DNA from: Macrotrachela quadricornifera
Lineage: Eukaryota; Rotifera; Eurotatoria; Philodinida; Philodinidae
Reading direction: 5' to 3'
DNA length: 64,000 nt
NCBI GenBank assembly: GCA_022393335.1
Contig: JAJEKB010021337.1
Span: 726,353-790,352 of the forward strand
Positions within the stretch are counted from its first letter, which is position 1. Each line of letters starts with the position of its first letter. The translations under genes were made by a program, and so were the position numbers. This document shows positions 21,324-33,039 of this stretch, piece after piece. The notes under the pieces are model-generated. The model saw nothing but the letters and a program-made list of their open reading frames with translations. It did not search any database and had not been told where the DNA came from.

Positions 21324-23330
21324 CCCTTTCAGAACCAGTGACACTTTAAAGCGTCATTGAAATTTAAAGTTATTTGAAGCGTGTATATTCGAATGTTTTT
21401 TCGCGTCTCTTTAAAGTAAACGTTGCGTCTGCTTTTTTTATACATTCTTTTCTTTTCATAACAATATCTTAGAGATTTTTCAAGAATATGTGAAATTCTC
21501 TTGGTTTATTCCCAGTAGTCATTTGTTAATATGTCATATAAATATTTACCGTTTGAGGGTGTGAAGGTTGCTTGTTTTACATTTTAAGTAAACATATACA
21601 TTAACATATATCGAGCGTATCAATCACTAACGACTATTATCAGAACACATATGAGTAAAAGAAAACGGTCTAACTTTAATCAATCTAAATATTGGCTTGA
21701 AGACCCGGAACATTTCGATGACAAGACCAGCGACAAAGACACTAATGTAAATCACGATTCTGAAGATGCAGAAATACCTTCTACTCTTCGAGATACTTCT
21801 GATCAATCAGAAGATGGTATGGCCGAAAAGGATTCAGGTGATGAATCCGATGAAAATAGTATTGAAATCGAAAATATCAGTGACGGGAAACCATCTAGAC
21901 ATCGAGCAAAACGTAAACCACAAGTTAAATCAACACCGGTTAAAATATTTTCTTCAAAATCTGGTCGACAATGGGTATCGAAAGAACCTCTCAAGAGAAA
22001 AGTTCCAGCTGCTAATATCTTGCGACAGAGAATTGGTATTAGCCGACTAGCAGCAGATATACAAACTCTGAAACAAGCATTTCAATTTTTGATCACTCAC
22101 GAAATGGTTCTTCTTTTAGTCAAAGAACCGAACCGACGATCACATATACTCATGGAATGAAGAAAATTCTGACAAAAAAAAGTCAATGGAGAGATACAGA
22201 TCTTGAAGAAATGTGGGTTATTGCTCCCTGCAGGTGTTTATCGAACAAAGAATGAAACGCTGAATGAACTATGGTCAATGATCAATGGACGGCCAAAATT
22301 TCGAGCAACTATGACCAAGAACCGTTTCAAAAGCTTGCTGCAATTTTGCCGATTTGACAATACAATAACGAGAGAGGAAAGATTGAAGGTGGATAAACTG
22401 GCAACGATAAGAGATTTATGGACAATGTTCTTAGCTCACCTGCAAATATGCTATACGCCTGGTGGATCACTTACCGTCGACGAATAACTAATTCCAACTC
22501 GTGGTCGATGTAATTTTCGTCAATATATATCTGGTAAACCTAGAAAGTATGGGATGAAGATCATCCGGTGCTCTGATTTAGATACAGCATATCCATTGAA
22601 TGCTGAAATTTATTTAGGACATTAGCGTGGAGCACCAACTGCAGCTAAAGGTAAAGATCGAATCCATAACCTAGTGAAGCAGTTGGTGCATCTTTGGATC
22701 AATACAGGATGAACAGTTATCAAGGATAACTATTTTACTAACACAAAGTTAGCGAAAGATCTGCTTGGTGTTCAAACGACTTTAGTTGGAACTATTCGAC
22801 GAAATAAGAAAGAAATACCACGAAAACTGCAGCCTGATACTCATCGTCCTAAACAATTATCGATATTTTGTTTTGATCGTAAGCTAACGTTAGTTAGCTA
22901 TATACCTAAAAAAGCACATGCTGTGATTTTGTTATCATCTCTTCATCATGATCAAACAATTGTGGATGAGAAAAAGAAAAAGCCAGAAATTATTTTATAT
23001 TACAATAATACAAAAGGAGGCGTCGATCAAATGGGCCAGGTGGTTCCGACATATTCATGTCAACGAGAAATAAAACGATAGCCAATGGCTTTCTTCTTTA
23101 ACATAATTGATTTTGGTGCTCTTGCTGCTTTCATTGTTTGGGTAACAAAAAACCCTCAATGGAATGAGAAGAAATGTGATCGTCAGTATACATCAGCCAG
23201 AAGCACTTCAACAAGATGTTCGAATAAATGGTGAGAACAAATATAGTGAAGTTGTTGCATTAAAGAAGCTACTGTTCATCGGAAGAAAATCGAATGACGT
23301 TAAGTTATGTCCTTCTTGTAAATGATAGGC
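21324..23330 (+). pseudogene. piggyBac transposase pseudogene (PGBD-like)
   Basis: An acidic N-terminal region (21651-22160) is followed by the DDE domain from 22203. Readable blocks are AGVYRTKNETLNELW, MTKNRFKSLLQF, then TVDE (first Asp), IKDNYFTN (second Asp) and KGGVDQM (third Asp), so all three catalytic Asp are still legible. At least four in-frame stops (for example TAA at 22485-22487 and TAG at about 22624) and a disrupted junction near 22160 make it dead. It ends in a Cys-rich tail (LCPSCK). The left terminus may be CCCTTTCAGAACCAGTGAC at 21324, preceded by TTAT where TTAA is expected. No right terminus was found; the element abuts the hydrolase pseudogene. Confidence 0.85.
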
Positions 23331-25440
23331 AATAAATTTCGACCAATCATTAAGACTTACATGAACCATGCCTGCAGATCTTCAAGATTTTGGAAGATCA
23401 GCATCACTAATATGTAGTACATCAGCTGCATCAATGTAATGACCCAATGGTTCGGTAGCGAAAGAATCTAACGGCATCTGTTCGATTGGTGAGTCAAATC
23501 CTGCTGTAGTCATTCTCAAAGGATCAAACAATTGTTTTTGAATAATTGTTTCCCATGGTAAATACCATATTTCTTCTAATATTAATTCTAATAAAATATA
23601 ATTATTGTTCGAATAAGAATAATTTGCAGGAAGATTAAGTGATGATGGTGGATTTGGAATGATCATCGATAACAATATACTTAAATGATAGTGACGTAAA
23701 GGCAAAGGATAATTGCTACAGAATTCATTGGTGTCATTTTTTTCTAATGCCAATTCTTCAATGTAGTGTTCAGGGAGATATGCTACGTCCAGTGCGTCAA
23801 GGCCCGAAGTATGAGTGAGTAAATGTACTAGAGTGACATATTTCCATGAGATGTGAATGGTTAAACCACAAAAATAAGGAGATTTAGCGAAACAACCAAT
23901 GGCATCAAAGAAATTGGCACAGGTGCATGAAGTTAATGGTGGTGTTGAATTTGAAGAGTATGGTAAATATGGAAAGATATCATCAACAGTAGTGTTGAGA
24001 TTTAATTTACCTGATTGGATCAACATTTGAATGAGAATAGGGGTGCAACAAATCTTAATGAAGATTTGGATTTGGTACCCAATTCTTTGGATTTGGAATT
24101 GGGTTTGGATTTGAATGCTAGAATTGGAATTGGGTTTGGATTTGAATGCTGGAATTGGAATTGGATTTGGATTTGAAATTGAGATTGGTGATTTGGGTTT
24201 GGATTTGAATGCTACAATTGGATTTGGATTTGGGTTTGGAATTGAAATTTGGGATTTGAGTTTGGATTTGAATGCCAGAATTGGATTTGGATTTGGATTT
24301 AGATTCTAGATTTGGGATTTGGGTTTGGATTTAGATTTTGTCTTTCACACTCAAAGTTGAAGTCTAAAGTAGTAATGAAGTTATAGTTGATGCGGAAGTT
24401 TACCTTCCTCTGCAAACACCTTAATTTCTTCAAGAATCGTACACAAACTGCATGCTTACTTTGAAATATATAACCATACATAAACGTGAAATTTGTATAA
24501 AGTAATACAGACAATAGTATTGATGTCCTATTACGCTGAGTTCGGGCGATTTGATTAATCTAATGTCAGAGTCACAAGCATTCCAAACATCTGATATCCA
24601 AACCCAAATCCAAATCTCGAGACCAAACCCAAACCCAAATCCAAATCTCGAGACCAAACCCAAATCGAAATCCAAATCCAGAGACCAAGTCCAAATCCAA
24701 ATCCAAATCTCGAAATCAAACCCGAACCCAAATCCAAATCTCGAAACCAAATTCAAACCCAAATCCAAATCCAGAGACCAAACCCAAGCCCAAATCCAAA
24801 TCTCGAGACCAAACCCAATCTCAAATCCAAATCTCTCTAAACAAATCCAAGGCTTTGGATTTGTTGCACCCCTAAATGAGAATAGCCGTCATTGATTTGG
24901 TATTAGATCCGAAGTGTCATTTATCATTGACTTCTACTGTTTCTGATGTTATTGCATCAAAGCGACGAATATCAGATACTATCATTGATACAAGAATAAA
25001 TGGATAGATCACATCAGTTGCTGATTGAGCTCCTTGGTAGGATTGCAATGAAGATGTTTGAATGATCGAAGTACCTATGGCTGGCATGCCCCTGTATTTA
25101 TTTCGAATTTCTTCCAATATGCCGAATATTATCTCATTGAGATGAATAATGGTGACAGGAACTGTATTAGTACATGCTGATCCAATTGATTGAATGGATA
25201 GAGCAAAAGTATCAGTACCGAAAGTAGAAGATGCAGCTAAAAGAGTAGGAAATGATCCATTCACTGTAGCAAACTTAGTATTTGAAATAATCCATGTGGC
25301 ACTAGCGGGACTAGTGGCAAACAGTGCAACATAGCCAACACCATCATTACTAGAATTCGAAAACCAATAGGCAGCATGATAGCTAATACCGACTGTAATT
25401 TGGACTGGTCGGTCGAATTGTAAGGTTAATGGTTTAGGTT
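23290..25440 (-). pseudogene. Serine beta-lactamase-like hydrolase pseudogene, split by a hAT element
   Basis: Read on the minus strand, 25440-24917 encodes an N-terminal extracellular-type region. A TGA follows where a Trp codon (TGG) would fit, directly before HFGSNTKSMTAIL, the catalytic SxxK motif of the serine beta-lactamase/transpeptidase fold. Right after it the hAT foldback at 24038-24874 is inserted. Coding resumes (MLIQSGKLNLNTTVDDIFPYL) with HLLTHTSGLDALD and the YSN motif (YSYSNNNY). A second TGA at 23382-23384 precedes SAGMVHVSLNDW. Family members are secreted or membrane serine hydrolases such as LACTB-like proteins; the substrate is unknown. The 3' end is lost at the piggyBac junction. 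Confidence 0.85.
24038..24874. mobile_element. hAT foldback element B, inserted in the hydrolase pseudogene
   Basis: The termini TAGGGGTGCAACAAA and TTTGTTGCACCCCTA are flanked by a perfect 8-bp duplication AATGAGAA (24030-24037, 24875-24882). The element is 837 bp. The arms (24060-24340 and 24590-24860) are complementary arrays of TTTGGA/TTTGGG hexamers. The terminal sequence differs from element A by one base, so both belong to one family. Apparent ORFs in the arms are repeat artefacts. Confidence 0.92.
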
Positions 25441-26619
25441 ATGAAATAAATAAGACTAAGACAAGATAATACAAATTATATAACAGGAAATCTTTAAATT
25501 CAGAAGTTGATTAATGATTAAAATGCAAGAATCTACATTATCTTATAGATATTAATTATAAAAGCATGAATCATGATCAATACTAAAGATTCATAATATC
25601 CACTATAGAACTCTTGCACAAACAAAACCTTAAAGAAATCATTTAAGTAAACAGTAGAAAGAAAGACCTAATGGAAACAAATTACTATCGTGATACTACA
25701 CAAACACAAGAACCGATACTATCCAAGACTTTCGTTTTGTGTTTCTAATTTATTATTTTCAGAACATATATAATTCGTTTTTTTCTTTTTTTTTCTTTAC
25801 ATTTTTAGAATAAAAACAAAGTTGTATGAAACTCATTAACTCATTTTCCGTTTGTTTTTACTGTGCTAAAACAATCTCGAAACTTACCATTAAAAAAAAT
25901 ATTTTTTTTATTTTTTCTGATTGTTCTGCATAAAATATAAGTACGTTGCATGTAATCATATCAAATATTTATTTTCTTTTATCCTTTCTTCTTATGACTA
26001 ATGTAATCTACATATCGATAAAAACGAAATGCAACAAACTTTGATTTGCATTGATTCATATCAATAGAGAAATATATGGAATGAAAGAGAATTTCATGCG
26101 CTATCCAATGTTATAGTTATTTTTTCCAAAATGTGCTTTCAGAGTGTCAAGAGAGTCGAAATATTGTGTTCAGCTTTTGTTTTTTCAGGGGTATATATAT
26201 ATTCTTCTTCTCTGCCATATTTAATACAATTTCTTCGTGATTAATAAAAATATCGTCTATAATTGAATAATTATTTATAGGCAAGTAAAAACCTATCAGC
26301 ATAGTTTTAGGCAAATAATGATGCAACCCATGCAATAAATAACAATACCTTTTTTGTAGTTCATAGTCTACAAAATAATTGTGCCATCGGTAGTTGTTCT
26401 TTCGCTTATTAGTACTTATCGAGTTAATGACGCAACATGTATGTTTTCGACAATTTTCGGTATGATATTATTGATAATTGTGATCTTCAGTTCGATGAAA
26501 ATCTTAAATATTTCTTGCTCTTTCATGTCATTCTTCAAATTTTCTGAGAAAATGTGCTTTAATCTGAAGAAAGCAGAGCAGTGAAAATGGTTTTTTTGAG
26601 TTTGACATATTTGTTAAAT
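25441..26619. other. Intergenic, no supported gene
   Basis: AT-rich. The frames at 26147-26335 (-) and 26381-26584 (+) show no domain. Confidence 0.35.
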
Positions 26620-26629
26620 ATCATTTGCA

Positions 26630-27482
26630 GCAATGTTGAGAATTTCTTTTGGAAATACGACGAGTATTTTTCTTGGATATAATAATGGTAGTTTTCAGCA
26701 ACAGATTGATCTTTTCAATAGACTGAATGCCGAATCGAATGAAATTACTATTGGAGATGTAAACAAAGATAATTGATTAGATATTGTTCTTGTGAATAGA
26801 AAGGCTAATACTGCAGGTATATTTCTCTGATAAGGCAATGGAAAATTTTTCACAATAAATATCAACATGTGTAGGAACTAGTTCTACTCTAGCTGGATTA
26901 GCTCTTCATGATTTGAATAATGATACGATTTTTAGATCTTGTTGTTACTGATCATGAAAATGATTAATTACTTTTATTTCCTGAAATTTCTAATAGAACA
27001 TTTACAAAGCTACGAACACTTTGAACTAATAATCATTTGGGACCACATTTAGTTGTTACCAATGATTTTAATCAAAATCATTTTCCTGATATTGTTGTAG
27101 GTAACTGTGATGGAAATTATATTGGTATTAAACAAATTATTATATCGAATCTGGTACATATACACTTGTTGTTGCTTATTTTGATAGAGATGATATATTA
27201 AATATGGCAATAGCCACTTATTATGAGAATAATGCAAGTGTACTTTTGAGAAATAATGACAGAACATTCAATCGACAAAAAATATTTTCTATCGATAGTG
27301 GATCTCTGATTTATGCAATTGTAAGTAATGATTTCAATGCAGATAATATACAAGATCTTATTTTTCTTAATTCTGAAACAGATAATGTTGGTATATTACT
27401 TGGATATGCTAACAAAATATTAAATTATAGAATGGATTTTATCTCTGTAAATTATTATAATAATACAAACGGAATCTTTTGA
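26630..27482 (+). pseudogene. FG-GAP/VCBS repeat protein pseudogene
   Basis: Several frames together read like beta-propeller FG-GAP repeats: NNGSFQQQIDLFN, ITIGDVNKDN, LDIVLVNRKANTAGIFL, then STLAGLALHDLNNDT. From 27204 an open stretch reads LLRNNDRTFNRQ, SNDFNADNIQDLIFLNSETDNVGILLG. D-x-N-x-D calcium-binding loops (DVNKDN, DFNADN) are visible. Stops and frameshifts between the blocks (for example TGA after DVNKDN at about 26776) show decay. Such proteins are usually secreted or surface adhesion-type; function here is lost. Confidence 0.7.
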
Positions 27483-28008
27483 AATAGATGTTTATAGTAC
27501 TCTTTACAATTATATCTGTAGTATTGATGATTATATTAAAACTCAGATAACGACTGTAATTCAGTGTATTTTTCTGTATCGAGGTAAAAATTATCAATAG
27601 ACAACAGATGCAATGAGTGTATTAAAATTACCTATCGTTTTCTAATTATTCGATATTGAAAATGTCAGTGTTCTAAGTGTCTGAAGATAAAAGATTTCTT
27701 ACTTTTGATTATGAATTCTCGGGTGAAAAAACCGAATTGAACAGATTTTGACTTCGATCCATTTACTAGTGCAAGAATAAGATTATCATCCTGTACAAAG
27801 ATCAAGGTTGAAAAAATGTTCAAAAGAAATTAAATCTACTTTTTGATAGACAAAAAAATCGACTTATTGTTCGTATCAAGGTTTCGCATAGCGAATTATA
27901 TTATATGTATGGAGTAGTTCAATATATGAACTCATAATTTTAATAAAAACCGATGAATATATTCTTTAAAACGCTTTCATGTTCAATAAAATATAAATAC
28001 AAGATTTG
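27483..28008. other. Intergenic between FG-GAP pseudogene and F-box gene
   Basis: No supported gene. It may contain further eroded FG-GAP sequence and the 3' flank of the F-box gene. Confidence 0.3.
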
Positions 28009-29977
28009 TCACATCCATATCATTAATCGGTTTAATACTTCGTCAAACTCAGCATCAAATAATTGTCGACCAAGAATAGTGTTCTGTTGTAGCCATTCTT
28101 TTGGATCTTGCTTTATCATTTCATTAGGTTGTATATCAACAGTAAGTACATTGAGTTTATGTTGTTTGAATTGAGACAGTAAACGCAATATCATCGATTC
28201 TATAGAAGATGATTTTATTTCATTCGACTCAATTGTTGTACTTGGCTTTAAATGGCTCAAATCGATATATAATTCACGCAGCGCATGAAAATTAGAAACA
28301 ATGAGATGTATATGTTCTTCATTTATTGTTACTTGTGACGACGAATCAGTGGCGTTTAAGATGATCAATGTCTTGATACGCTGCTGAAGCAAATGATTCA
28401 CATGTTCAATTTGAAGTAAATCAATTAAGCAATCAAAAGGTAAATCCACTCGAATAAGTTCCGGTGCGGCAACGAGAATGAGTGATAAATGATGCAGATC
28501 AACAGGTATATATGAAAATAATTGAAATTGAGTGAGTTGAGATAGTTTTGGAAGAGATAGTAATGAATTTTTAACCTCTAAAAAAGAGAATGTAAACATG
28601 ATAAAAACTTTTGGTCCAATGAACTCTGATCAAGTCTCATTCTGATATAATTATAGTGTGAGATAAAATAACTATCATAAATCTTATTCATTTAGACATA
28701 GTTCTGCACTGAGAAGGAAAACTTTAATGACATACATACCTTTAACAGTACCATCATCCGCCTTCAACCAAATGGTGAGTTCTCTCATTCGATGACATTG
28801 TGCAATAGCTGCTAAAGAATTACTCAACGTAAAATTCTGATCACAAACAACTTCTAATCGTTTCACTCGTTTATCATAACAAGTGTCATGATTTCTTTGA
28901 GAAGAGAATATATTGCCGATTGGCGGAATAATTGCAATACATGGACTATACCAATGCAATGTATGAATAAACCAGATTGTATCACTAACGTAGCACGTTA
29001 TTCGATGTGATGATGACCAAGAGGCAACTATTGCATCATTTTGATCGAACTGTAATTCAGGACAATAGTAAATGGCATAATTGAATTCTTGAATAGCTGG
29101 AGAAAGTAAAGGTAAAAGAATGTTACCATACACAAGATTTAAATCTTTAGTAGAAAGAAAAAGTGAGAGTCTTTGAAGATTGGGCATATAATCAAAGATT
29201 ATCAACAATTCATTTAATTTCCACCAACGTTTTGTAGAACAAAGTCGAAAATCAGTTAAATGCAAAAGAGAAGAAATATTCATTTCATCAAAAAATATAC
29301 TTTCTTCATCGTTTTCTTTAAATGTTAGATGTAAACAACAAACATTAGGTACGGCAGCAAAGAGAGAAGGTAATTCTTTTATTGAGTTCATGTTGATACG
29401 AAGTTGAACAATATTCACGTAAGAATCTATATTATTAAAACTTAAACAATCAGATTTATCATCTAATAATATTGATGTGAGCTGGTTATTGTTGGCTTGT
29501 AGTAGCGTGTGGAGCGCTATTGTTTAGTGTTTTTTGTCCATATTAAAGAGATCACATATATTAATTTGAACAAGCTTTTTTTAAATCATGCAAAATATTA
29601 AGAAAAGTAATCAAATGATTGTACAGAACTGAAAGGAGACGGATTTTTTCCAGAGAAGGAAATATAATCGCCATTTGATTACCAAAATATTTTATAAATA
29701 ACCTATTTTGTAGTGCAAAAGAATGATTAATGACTAATGACTGAATTCGAAAACCTATTTGAGGAAGAACATTTATACATAAATCCGAGTAGTGAGTAAT
29801 CGAGATTCTATGAAGTGAAACATGATGACAATATTGAGTAATCATACGATTCATTCGAGAATTTAATCCAAAGAATGATCGAAGAATATCACCACATAAT
29901 AAATATTTACAAATTTCCAATAGAATTTCATCTGGTAATTGTTCTAATGTTGTTAATTGATTGGAAGATATTTCCAT
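28009..29977 (-). CDS. F-box protein with LRR-like C-terminal region, three exons
   Basis: Minus-strand exons 29977-29572, 29516-28740 and 28577-28009 join in frame to 583 residues. Intron 1 (29571-29517, 55 nt) runs GTTCAA to AATAG; intron 2 (28739-28578, 162 nt) runs GTATGT to TTTTAG. Both restore the reading frame. The F-box is at residues about 9-50 (LEQLPDEILLEICKYLLCGDILRSFF), which in this family binds SKP1 of SCF ubiquitin ligases. The rest has leucine-rich spaced segments (VNIVQLRINMNSI, MPNLQRLSLF, MRELTIWLKA) suggesting a divergent solenoid for substrate binding. The start ATG at 29977 directly follows TTAACATTTCAG, which resembles a splice acceptor, so a 5' UTR intron or an upstream start at about 30007 is possible. 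Confidence 0.82.
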
Positions 29978-30007
29978 CTGAAATGTTAATAAAAAGAAAC
30001 GTTTCAT

Positions 30008-31437
30008 TATTCATTTCAATCATATCTATAAAGAATGATGAGATACAACAGATTTCTCTTGGTCTTACAGAAAATTCATTCCTATTTAGATGGAATTTTT
30101 AGCATATTACACCAAACGTTGTCATCATTAATCGATCAAAAGTGGGAAAATTCCAAGTACTTTTCGTTATAAACATGTGTGCTTGTGCCTTACCTGTTGT
30201 ACAGTAGTAAATGAAACACAAAATAGCACAACGTGATGAGACAGAGGAAGAAAAAAAAAGGAAGTCGAATAAGGAGTCATTACACAATGATGCTATTGGC
30301 AATTTTTTACCTTGCTTATTTGTTTGTTCTATAACTATCTATCTATTCTCCTTATTTTTCTTTTTATTAATCGTATCTTGCGAAAAAGTGAGGAGAAAAA
30401 TATTGATGTATGTTTCTGAATAAAAAAAGCGTTAAAACATTTTGAATACAAGATTATTCATCGACATTCAAAACTAGTTGATATGTACCTTTAACAACTT
30501 TCTCTCGTATTTTAAGAAAATATTAAAACAACATTGAAAACGAATTTTTGTTTTGCTGACGTTAGATTATGAAACTAAAGTAAATCTTGATAGATCTTAA
30601 ATTACCTATATGAAATTATTCTAACATTCACTAAGATACATCAAGATCTAAAAGGATTTAGAAAAATTCCTTTTAAAAATGGCATTCTATGATCGGATTT
30701 TTACATTTGTATGTTAATTTTTTCTGTATCCTGAAAGATTCTATGAGTTCTATTTCCTCTCAAGATTTGATTTAATAGAAAATCTTTATATTGGTTTTTC
30801 TTTTAAGAATTAGCGGTACTAAAAATAAAAAAAGAATGACAATGATAATTTAAAGTTAATCACTTCTCGCTTGTCCTTCCCTTTTAAAGAAAAAAGAGTA
30901 ATCAAATAGATCGTATTCACGATCATGTCTATATTACGACGAGCGCTCTTATATAATCGTCATGCAAGACAAAGAGAAGTCGTATAAAGAAAAGTGAAGT
31001 GTGACAAGCAATGTTTTAATACATGCGAAATATAAAAGTGAGCATGTCCTGCATTGTTCATATTAACGAGTATCTCAGAAAAAATAGGCTTCCCAATATT
31101 TTCCTAATATCTTTATCGAAACTGGTTCGTTTGAGGACAATTTTTTAGAAAGATTCGTCTTATCGTAATTTTTTTATTCCGAATTTTAATTTGTTAATTA
31201 GCGTGGCATTTCATATTACTTTCTTCCACTTGACACATTGTACAAATTCGTCCAAGATGCAATAGTCCAATGATCTTCATCTATGAACGATGAAAAGTTG
31301 TCCCAACACCATTTTTGTGTTAAGCGATGGACGTGGCATTTCGCATCGTCTAGTTAAAATATCAAAAGTTCTCCAATGGTGTCACTCCTTTCGAGCAAAC
31401 ACTAAGCTAGATCATAACCTTCTGCGGAAAGGACGAC
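30008..31437. other. Intergenic, no supported gene
   Basis: Upstream region of the F-box gene. The short frames at 30099-30423 have no domain. The rest is AT-rich with no clear repeat. Confidence 0.35.
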
Positions 31438-32293
31438 GAGATATTTTTTAAAAAAATTTATTGAGTATTACAACATCGATATAGACTACAAATCTAGCAT
31501 CTTAGGTTTCCTTGAAATCATTTCTAGGCTTTTTAGATTCTGGTACCCCTCTACAGTATTTTGAAAAAAATTTATTTTCTAAAAGTAGTTAGGATTGCCA
31601 AGTTGACAATACTATTCATGAATATCGCTATCTGAAACTTCATAAATGTAATTAGTGCTGAAAAATCAGACCACCTTTTCCTAGATGAGAATTTTGAGAT
31701 CTAAACCGCATTTTTAGGCGCAAAAATCTCTACAGCTCCCAGTGCATTAAACGCTTTTGAACCTAAGTGAGACTATGTCAATTTGACGTAGTTTTTCATG
31801 CTCTATTCGAATAGGAATTCAAAATGACTGGCATCCGGTCAAAAAATGCGATATACCGACAAACTTCTCTATTTTCACTCATATTTTAAGGTTCCGACTA
31901 CAAAAACTTAGTTTTCATGCAAAATAAACATGAGATTCGGAATCAGCATCAAAATGGCATAGTCTCACTTAACTTCAAAAGCGTTCAGTGCACTGAGAGC
32001 TCTAGAAATGTCGCACCTAAAAATGCTGTTTAGATCTAAAAATCCTTATATAGGAAAAAATGGTCTGGTTTTTCAGCACTACATTTATGAAGTTTCAGAT
32101 AGCGATATTTTGCGATTAACATCGTCGACTTGATAATCCTAACTATTTGTAGAAAAAAAAATTTTGAAAAATACCGTAGAGGGGTACGAGAATCAAAAAA
32201 ACTCGGAAATGATTTCAAGGAAAACTATTATGCTATATTTGTAGTCCATGTCGATGTTGTAAAACTTCTATAGTTTTTTTTCTTAAAAATATC
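31438..32293. repeat. Large imperfect palindrome (foldback), about 856 bp
   Basis: The left arm about 31438-31790 and right arm about 31932-32293 are diverged reverse complements. Paired landmarks are ACAACATCGATATAGACTAC with GTAGTCCATGTCGATGTTGT, TACCCCTCTAC with GTAGAGGGGTA, and GAGACTATG with CATAGTCTC. The spacer is about 140 bp and there is no ORF. It is likely an old foldback transposon; target duplication is not clear. Confidence 0.8.
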
Positions 32294-32616
32294 TGGGTAT
32301 GAAAAGTGACTTTAACGCCACTCGTCCCCAATTGTCATGTAATGAGCTTCGAATAAAGAAACAATAGAAATATGACATATATTGAGTTTCTTGTATTTAA
32401 AAATCAAGGATAAGTGAATACATGAAAAGAAACAATCGATCACTCTAAATTCCAATACATACTAAGAAATGTGCAAAACGAATAAATATAGGAAAAGTCT
32501 CGATGGCACCATTACATGAAAATTATTTAGATAATATAATGACATTTATGATTAGATAGAAAACTAAGTGATAAATGTTCTTTATATATGGTTGTAGTAA
32601 TATGAAAGAGTATTCT
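32294..32616. other. Intergenic 3' flank of the TIMP-like gene
   Basis: No supported gene. This is AT-rich flank between the palindrome and the TIMP-like stop codon. Confidence 0.3.
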
Positions 32617-33039
32617 TTAACCTGATTTGCTTGTAGAGCAATTCTGATGACGTAGAAAATCAATGTTATCATAGATGGATTTTGTGCTTTTACTACAATA
32701 ATTTGCACTATAAGGTTCACCCGATCCTTGTGCCCAAATTTGCCATTTTTCTCCTTTTTTGATTGGGAATCCACAGAGTTCCTCAACACTAGGTGTGACA
32801 ATTGTGAGTTTTTGAGTGGAACATTTGCCCTTGAAAATGTCATGAACATAAAAAATGGCCTTGGTTTCGAATTTCGATTTATCCACAGTAACTTTAATGA
32901 CTTTACCAATGAAAACAATATTAGCGTTAGTAAAATGTGTCGACAGTGGAAGTTGTCCCCTGCATGAACAAGCCATAATAGATTTCATTAAAAGACATGA
33001 TAAGAATATAAGAAGGATAATTGAAATTATTCGTGGCAT
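32617..33039 (-). CDS. Secreted TIMP/NTR-domain-like protein
   Basis: A single exon of 140 residues starts at the ATG at 33039. Residues 1-23 form a signal peptide (MPRIISIILLIFLSCLLMKS); predicted cleavage leaves Cys24 as the mature N-terminus in CSC. In TIMPs the N-terminal Cys of a CxC motif chelates the metalloproteinase zinc. The mature chain has six Cys (C24, C26 and four in KCST, LCGF, YCSK, NCST), matching the three disulfides of a TIMP N-terminal domain, plus an IVFIGKVIKV OB-fold strand. The length of about 117 mature residues corresponds to an N-domain alone, without the C-terminal TIMP subdomain. Metalloproteinase inhibition is inferred, not shown; other NTR-domain roles are possible. 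Confidence 0.75.
   Translation of the reverse strand: MPRIISIILLIFLSCLLMKSIMACSCRGQLPLSTHFTNANIVFIGKVIKVTVDKSKFETKAIFYVHDIFKGKCSTQKLTIVTPSVEELCGFPIKKGEKWQIWAQGSGEPYSANYCSKSTKSIYDNIDFLRHQNCSTSKSG

Noticed and set aside
24115..24895. Several overlapping ORFs rich in GLDLN or PNPNPN on both strands
   Set aside because: They are translations of the hexanucleotide arms of the hAT foldback, mirror images of one another, not genes.
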